Shown: one piece after another, positions 43,106 to 48,369 of the stretch | Numbering within the stretch: the first letter of the stretch is position 1 | Layout: every line of letters begins with the position of its first letter | Assembly (NCBI GenBank): GCA_945861385.1 | Contig: CAMAUI010000021.1 | Coordinates: forward strand, 1-48,369 | DNA from: Prosthecobacter debontii | GTDB lineage: Bacteria; Verrucomicrobiota; Verrucomicrobiia; Chthoniobacterales; Chthoniobacteraceae | DNA length: 48,369 nucleotides | Direction: 5' to 3' | Notes under the pieces: model-generated | The model's input: the letters and a program-made list of their open reading frames with translations, nothing else | Databases searched by the model: none | Told to the model about the DNA's origin: nothing | Program-made: the position numbers and the translations under genes

Positions 43106-43900
43106 ATGCGCGCATACCTCGATCTTCTCCGCCACGTCATGGAAACCGGACGCTACAAGAGCGACCGTACCGGCACGGGCACGCATTCCATTTTCGGCGC
43201 CCAGGTGCGCTACGATCTCACCCAGGGCTTCCCGCTTCTCACCACGAAAAAAGTCCACACCCGGAGCATCATCCACGAGCTTCTCTGGTTCCTGCGCGGC
43301 GATACCAACATCGCCTACCTGCGCGAAAACGGCGTCACCATCTGGAACGAATGGGCCGATGCCGACGGCAACCTCGGCCGCGTGTACGGCGCGCAGTGGC
43401 GTGACTGGCGCGGCGCGGATGGCGTCCGCGTGGACCAAATCAGCAGCGTCCTCGATCAAATCCGCCGCAACCCGGACAGCCGCCGCCTCATCGTCAGCGC
43501 GTGGAATCCCGCGGAGATCCAGGGGATGGCGCTGCCGCCGTGCCACAGCCTTTTTCAGTTTTACGTCAGCGAAGGCGAGTTGAGCTGCCAGCTTTACCAG
43601 CGCAGCGCGGATATTTTCCTCGGCGTGCCGTTCAACATTGCGAGCTATGCGCTGCTCACGCTCATGGTCGCCCAAGTTTGTGGACTTCGCGCGAAAGATT
43701 TCGTCCACACATTCGGCGACCTCCATCTCTACTCGAACCACATCGAGCAGGCGAAGGAACAGCTCAGCCGCGCGCCACGTCCGCTGCCCACGATGCGGCT
43801 CAATCCCGCTGTGAACGACCTTTTCGCATTCCGCTACGAGGACTTCACGATCGAGGGCTACGACCCGCACCCGGCCATCAAGGCGCCAGTCGCGGTGTGA
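43106..43900 (+). CDS. thyA: Thymidylate synthase
   Basis: ThyA methylates dUMP to dTMP using methylenetetrahydrofolate. From ATG 43106 the protein is 264 residues, the length of the E. coli enzyme, and the nucleophile is C146 in [10 protein letters not shown], the same index as in E. coli. Other family blocks are intact: [41 protein letters not shown] and [10 protein letters not shown]. An upstream in-frame extension to 42992 overlaps the thioredoxin promoter region and is not used. No dihydrofolate reductase gene follows in the window, although the two are often neighbours. Confidence 0.97.
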   Translation: MRAYLDLLRHVMETGRYKSDRTGTGTHSIFGAQVRYDLTQGFPLLTTKKVHTRSIIHELLWFLRGDTNIAYLRENGVTIWNEWADADGNLGRVYGAQWRDWRGADGVRVDQISSVLDQIRRNPDSRRLIVSAWNPAEIQGMALPPCHSLFQFYVSEGELSCQLYQRSADIFLGVPFNIASYALLTLMVAQVCGLRAKDFVHTFGDLHLYSNHIEQAKEQLSRAPRPLPTMRLNPAVNDLFAFRYEDFTIEGYDPHPAIKAPVAV

Positions 43901-43967
43901 GCGGGGAGTGGTGTGAGGCACCGTCGCCGCGAGCTTTGTTTCACAAATTCCCAGCACCGCGCCCGAC

Positions 43968-43996
43968 GCCGGCATTGCGTTTCCCGCAAAGCCGGC
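43968..43996 (+). other. Strong hairpin just upstream of the OmpA-domain gene
   Basis: GCCGGC, one A/A mismatch, then TTGCG, loop TTTCC, CGCAA, A and GCCGGC: an 11-pair stem with a tight loop, ending 12 bases before the ATG at 44009. The plus strand after it is TACAAAACACCC, so it lacks a T-run and is a poor terminator for thyA. A structure this close to the start codon could affect translation of the envelope protein. Confidence 0.55.
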
Positions 43997-44008
43997 TACA
44001 AAACACCC

Positions 44009-44983
44009 ATGGCTCGCTACGACGCCTATGCGCCGCAACCGCAAACGCTGTCTCCGACACGCGGATGGATCATCTCCGCACTCACGGGGTCGCTGGTGGT
44101 TCATCTTGGGTTGTTCTGGTGGTTCGATCAGAAGTCGCTCGATTCGTTCGTCACCGACGTGGCCGCGGTGATCCCGCAGGAGACGCTGCAACGGGTGAAA
44201 ATCTACGAGGAAAAAAAACCGGATGAAATCAAGCTGGTGATCCCGGAGGCAGTGGCAACTCCCGAGAAAAAGGATCTCATCATCCCGAAGGAGCTGCCGA
44301 AACCGGATGAAATCAACGTTGCGCCGCAGCACAAGCCGCTCGATCCCTCAAAGCTCTTTGCCAACGAGAAGCCGGTGATCGAGGTCGCCAAAATTGAAAC
44401 GGCCAGAAAACCGAACCCGGATGAATTGCTGCCGAAGCTGGACGACACTTTCTTCAACAGCGGACGCAGCGGGCCCAAGGTTGCGGCCCGTCCCGCCAGC
44501 GACCCCGGGCCCGACGGCGATGGCAGCGCAAAGGCGATCCAGGTCGCCGGGCAGGATGTGGAAGGCATCCTCGGCGGGCTGTCGAAGGGGACTGGAACGA
44601 GCCGCCGGCTTTCGCTGCCTGGAAATCTGACCTTTGCATACGACGATGCCGACCTCAGCGGGGACGGGCGGCAGGAGCTGAACAAAATCGCCGAGGCTTT
44701 TCGCAAGTTCCTTGGCGATGAACTGAGCACCTCAACTTTCATCATCGAGGGACACACCGACCCCACCGGGACGGTGGAATACAATCAAAAGCTCAGCGAA
44801 CGCCGCGCCGAGGCGGTGCGTGCGTGGTTTGTGGTGAATCTTGGCATTGCGCCGGAGCGCGTCTCGACACGCGGCTATGGTGCCACGCGGCCCGCGGAAG
44901 GAGTCCCGCTCACCGGTACGCCGGATGAGATGCAGGGACATCGCCGCACCGAGATCATCGTCCGCCGGAAGAAAAAGCCGTAG
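44009..44983 (+). CDS. OmpA-domain envelope protein with N-terminal membrane anchor
   Basis: A 324-residue envelope protein. One hydrophobic helix near residues 18-41 (after TLSPTRG) anchors it in the inner membrane. A proline/lysine-rich periplasmic spacer (about 45-150) with KKPDEIKLVIPE-type repeats resembles TonB-like spacers. The C-terminal OmpA/MotB peptidoglycan-binding domain (about 210-322) has IIEGHTDPTG, NQKLSERRAEAVR and RVSTRGYG. It could link inner membrane to peptidoglycan, like Pal or MotB in shape, but the spacer and absence of a lipobox make it neither. ATG 44009 is the family-like start. It follows thyA by 108 bases, with the hairpin at 43968-43996 in between. Confidence 0.88.
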   Translation: MARYDAYAPQPQTLSPTRGWIISALTGSLVVHLGLFWWFDQKSLDSFVTDVAAVIPQETLQRVKIYEEKKPDEIKLVIPEAVATPEKKDLIIPKELPKPDEINVAPQHKPLDPSKLFANEKPVIEVAKIETARKPNPDELLPKLDDTFFNSGRSGPKVAARPASDPGPDGDGSAKAIQVAGQDVEGILGGLSKGTGTSRRLSLPGNLTFAYDDADLSGDGRQELNKIAEAFRKFLGDELSTSTFIIEGHTDPTGTVEYNQKLSERRAEAVRAWFVVNLGIAPERVSTRGYGATRPAEGVPLTGTPDEMQGHRRTEIIVRRKKKP

Positions 44984-45058
44984 GTTTTTCTAACGGAGAT
45001 CCCGGGCACGCTGAGCGGCATCCTTGCCGCGAGCATCCCTTTCTGCATCCTCCACCCC

Positions 45059-46267
45059 ATGCCGAAAGCGCCAGCGTTTGATTCCATCGAAGATGTCCTC
45101 CGCGATCTCCGCGCGGGAAAGATGGTCATCGTGACCGATGACGAGAGCCGCGAGAACGAAGGCGATCTCGTCATGGCGGCGGAAAAGATCACGGCCAAGG
45201 CGGTGAATTTCATGGCCACGCACGCCCGCGGGCTCATCTGCGCGCCGCTCACCGAGGAGCGCGCCGATGCACTGGGCCTTGAACGCATGGCCCGCGAGAA
45301 TCGCGAATCGCACAAGACCGATTTCACCGTCGCCGTGGATGCCGCGCGCGGCGTGAGCACCGGCATCAGCGCCGCGGACCGCGCCCTCACGATCAGCGTG
45401 CTCGCCAATCCGAAGTCGCAACCGCGCGACCTTGTGCAGCCGGGACACGTCTTCCCGCTGCGCGCCAAGGATGGCGGCGTCCTCCGCCGTGCCGGGCACA
45501 CCGAGGCGGGCGTGGATCTCGCGCGCCTCGCAGGGCTTCAGCCCGCGGCGGCGATCTGCGAAATCATGAACACCGACGGGACAATGGCGCGTCTGCCGCA
45601 GCTCCTTGCCTTCAAGAAAAAGCACAAGCTGCGCATCACAAGCATCGCCGCGCTCATCGCGTACCGGCGCAAGAGCGAGAAGCTCATCGTCCTCGAACAG
45701 GTGGTGAAAATGCCGACCGAACTCGGTGAGTTCGACCTGCATCTGTATCGCTCGCTCGTGGATGGCACCCATCACATCGCCATGGTGAAGGGGAGGATCT
45801 CCGGTGCGAAGGCCACGCTCGTGCGCGTCCACAGCGAATGCCTCACGGGGGACATCTTTGGCTCGATGCGATGCGACTGCGGGCATCAGCTCCACAGCGC
45901 CCTCGGGCAGATCGAGCGCGCGGGGAACGGTGTCGTCCTTTACATGCGCCAGCACGAGGGCCGCGGCATCGGCCTGCTCGCGAAAATCCACGCCTACAAA
46001 CTGCAGGAGGAAGGCCTCGATACCGTCGAGGCGAACATCAAACTCGGCTTCCCTGCCGAATTGCGCGACTACGGTGTCGGCGCGCAGATCCTCCACGACC
46101 TTGGCGTGCGCAAGATGCGCTTCATGACGAACAACCCGAAGAAAGTTGTCGGCCTCGAGGGCTACGGCCTGAAGATCGTCGAGATGGTCCCGCTCAAGTC
46201 ATCGCCGAATCCCTACAACGCAAAGTATCTCGAGACCAAGCGCCTCAAAATGGGTCATCTGTTGTAG
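45059..46267 (+). CDS. ribBA: Bifunctional 3,4-dihydroxy-2-butanone-4-phosphate synthase / GTP cyclohydrolase II
   Basis: Riboflavin synthesis entry enzyme, a RibB-RibA fusion of 402 residues. The N-terminal half (about 8-205) makes the four-carbon unit from ribulose 5-phosphate, with the acidic motif DDESRENEGDLVM. The C-terminal half (about 210-400) is GTP cyclohydrolase II, with zinc ligands C261, C272 and C274, spaced as in E. coli RibA, and the MRQHEGRGIGL block. Some verrucomicrobial RibBA proteins have a degenerate cyclohydrolase half; here the zinc cysteines are intact. The 75 bases upstream contain no FMN riboswitch. It converges on the ThuA-like gene across 17 bases. Confidence 0.96.
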   Translation: MPKAPAFDSIEDVLRDLRAGKMVIVTDDESRENEGDLVMAAEKITAKAVNFMATHARGLICAPLTEERADALGLERMARENRESHKTDFTVAVDAARGVSTGISAADRALTISVLANPKSQPRDLVQPGHVFPLRAKDGGVLRRAGHTEAGVDLARLAGLQPAAAICEIMNTDGTMARLPQLLAFKKKHKLRITSIAALIAYRRKSEKLIVLEQVVKMPTELGEFDLHLYRSLVDGTHHIAMVKGRISGAKATLVRVHSECLTGDIFGSMRCDCGHQLHSALGQIERAGNGVVLYMRQHEGRGIGLLAKIHAYKLQEEGLDTVEANIKLGFPAELRDYGVGAQILHDLGVRKMRFMTNNPKKVVGLEGYGLKIVEMVPLKSSPNPYNAKYLETKRLKMGHLL

Positions 46268-46284
46268 CCGCTCCCGGCCCCGCT

Positions 46285-47142
46285 TTATTTCGTCGGCCAC
46301 ACTTTGCTCGCCGTCGCATCCGGGAAATCGGCGGGCACTTTCTGTGTCACTTTTCCGGTTGCGGCCCACTCAACGCCGCGTTGCAGCGTCACCGCGAAAC
46401 CCTTGCATTGCACCGCCTCCATGCCGTGCCCGAGCGCATTATGCAGCACCCGCCCCTTGCCAAAAGTGATCGCCATGATGAGCGGCTCCTCCTCGCCCGT
46501 CCCGCCCTTGTTCTTTGGCGACATCGCGCTTGCCAGCACCGTCACATTGTTCGCCGGGCCGCGCAGGCGGTTGTAAAGCTCGTCCTGCCGGTGCATCCAC
46601 GCGGCGGGCAGCCCGGCCATGATGGGGTGTTCGGGCGTGCGTGTGTTCATGGGGAATTCATGCTGCGAGCCGTGGCTCCCGCCTGCCCCTGGCGTGGTGT
46701 CGGGAGTCCATTTCCCATCGCGCAGGCGGAGATACGGGCCGCTCTTTTCATTGCGACCGCCCCAGCCGCCGAGGCCGATCATTTCATTGTACGCCTTCCA
46801 TTCCGGGAACGAATTATCAGCCGCATGCACGCTCACGAAACCTCCGCCCTCGCTCACAAATTTCTCAAACGCATCGCGCATCGCGTCCGGCCAGAGCTTG
46901 CCATTGTAGTTGCTCACGACGACCGCGTAGTCGGAAAACTTCGGCAGCCACGCGGCAAACTCGCCGCCCCCGGGCGAGGTCGCGACTTCCACCGAGAAGA
47001 CGCCGGGCTCTTCGAGGATGGCCTTCAGCACCGGCGTCGTGCGCTTCCAGTCGTGGTTGTTCTGGCCGTCCACGATCAGCACTTTGATCGGAGCGGCCGA
47101 GGCGAATGTGGCGAGGGCGAGAATGGCGATGAGTGGTTTCAT
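46285..47142 (-). CDS. Exported ThuA-like protein
   Basis: A 285-residue exported protein with a ThuA-like (class I glutamine-amidotransferase-like) fold. ATG 47142 opens a signal peptide (MKPLIAILALATFASA). The fold's pattern is visible: KVLIVDGQNNHDW, a YAVVVSNYNG strand, GGGFVSVHAADNSF, HEFP, and LHNALGHGMEAV late in the protein. ThuA proteins are linked to trehalose or other disaccharide utilisation, and in this phylum they often occur with DUF1080 proteins, as in this window, although none is adjacent here. No nucleophile cysteine of the true amidotransferases is seen. It diverges from the ubiD-family gene. Confidence 0.85.
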   Translation of the reverse strand: MKPLIAILALATFASAAPIKVLIVDGQNNHDWKRTTPVLKAILEEPGVFSVEVATSPGGGEFAAWLPKFSDYAVVVSNYNGKLWPDAMRDAFEKFVSEGGGFVSVHAADNSFPEWKAYNEMIGLGGWGGRNEKSGPYLRLRDGKWTPDTTPGAGGSHGSQHEFPMNTRTPEHPIMAGLPAAWMHRQDELYNRLRGPANNVTVLASAMSPKNKGGTGEEEPLIMAITFGKGRVLHNALGHGMEAVQCKGFAVTLQRGVEWAATGKVTQKVPADFPDATASKVWPTK

Positions 47143-47221
47143 GCCGGGACGCTGACCGTAATCCGCGCCACAACGCAAGCATCTGCTCGCCGGAAGCGTG
47201 CCGGGGCGGGTATAGCCGGGC

Positions 47222-48369
<1,148 letters not shown>

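Noticed and set aside
44984..45058. FMN riboswitch upstream of ribBA
   Set aside because: The gap is 75 bases, too short for the FMN element, and none of its conserved blocks is seen.

Overview
The window reads as a GC-rich chromosomal segment of a Verrucomicrobiota bacterium, probably near the Chthoniobacter/Spartobacteria side of the phylum. This is an inference from gene content: two DUF1080 (3-keto-disaccharide hydrolase) proteins, a ThuA-like protein, planctomycete/verrucomicrobial-type secreted c-type cytochromes, a giant lamin-tail/CotH protein, and two exported proteins with an N-terminal EPLE(S/N)RIAPA motif that resembles the LEPR-XLL motif. I see no transposase, integrase, tRNA, rRNA or CRISPR array. 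Most start codons have no evident Shine-Dalgarno sequence, so several starts were chosen from family alignment or neighbour spacing.

Layout. 1-6 kb: a sensor kinase/response regulator pair (minus), diverging from an aldehyde dehydrogenase translationally coupled to a haem- and copper-type secreted protein, then a membrane-anchored polysaccharide deacetylase. 6-12.4 kb: one gene for a 2,099-residue exported lamin-tail/CotH-kinase protein. 12.4-18 kb: recJ, then a TPR-MshEN protein, a GspE/PilB ATPase, a poorly supported proline-rich ORF and an MglA-like small GTPase whose nucleotide-binding motifs are degenerate. 18-22.7 kb: a FIST sensory protein, a membrane-anchored Mrr-type nuclease, then a compact set containing dgt (dNTP triphosphohydrolase) and three small unknown proteins. 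22.7-26.5 kb (minus): an LptF/LptG-type permease, a secreted cytochrome-like protein and a DUF1080 protein. 26.5-33 kb: an FAD oxidoreductase overlapping a GT-C-like membrane glycosyltransferase, a GH57 glycosidase with a small partner, and a second DUF1080 gene with a clear terminator. 33.4-34 kb: an exported transglutaminase-like protein with its own terminator.

34-43 kb (minus) is the most unusual part. Three large exported-protein genes are packed end to end: a cyclophilin/PKD/Calx-beta protein, a glycine-rich solenoid with about 23 copies of a 26-residue repeat, and a second cyclophilin/CARDB/solenoid protein. An exported thioredoxin lies just upstream in the same direction. I propose this as a candidate undescribed surface or extracellular system; its function is unknown.

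43-48.4 kb returns to housekeeping genes: thyA, an OmpA-domain envelope protein preceded by a strong hairpin, ribBA, a ThuA-like protein, and a 3'-truncated ubiD-family gene with an in-frame array of a 7-base repeat, which could make the gene phase-variable.
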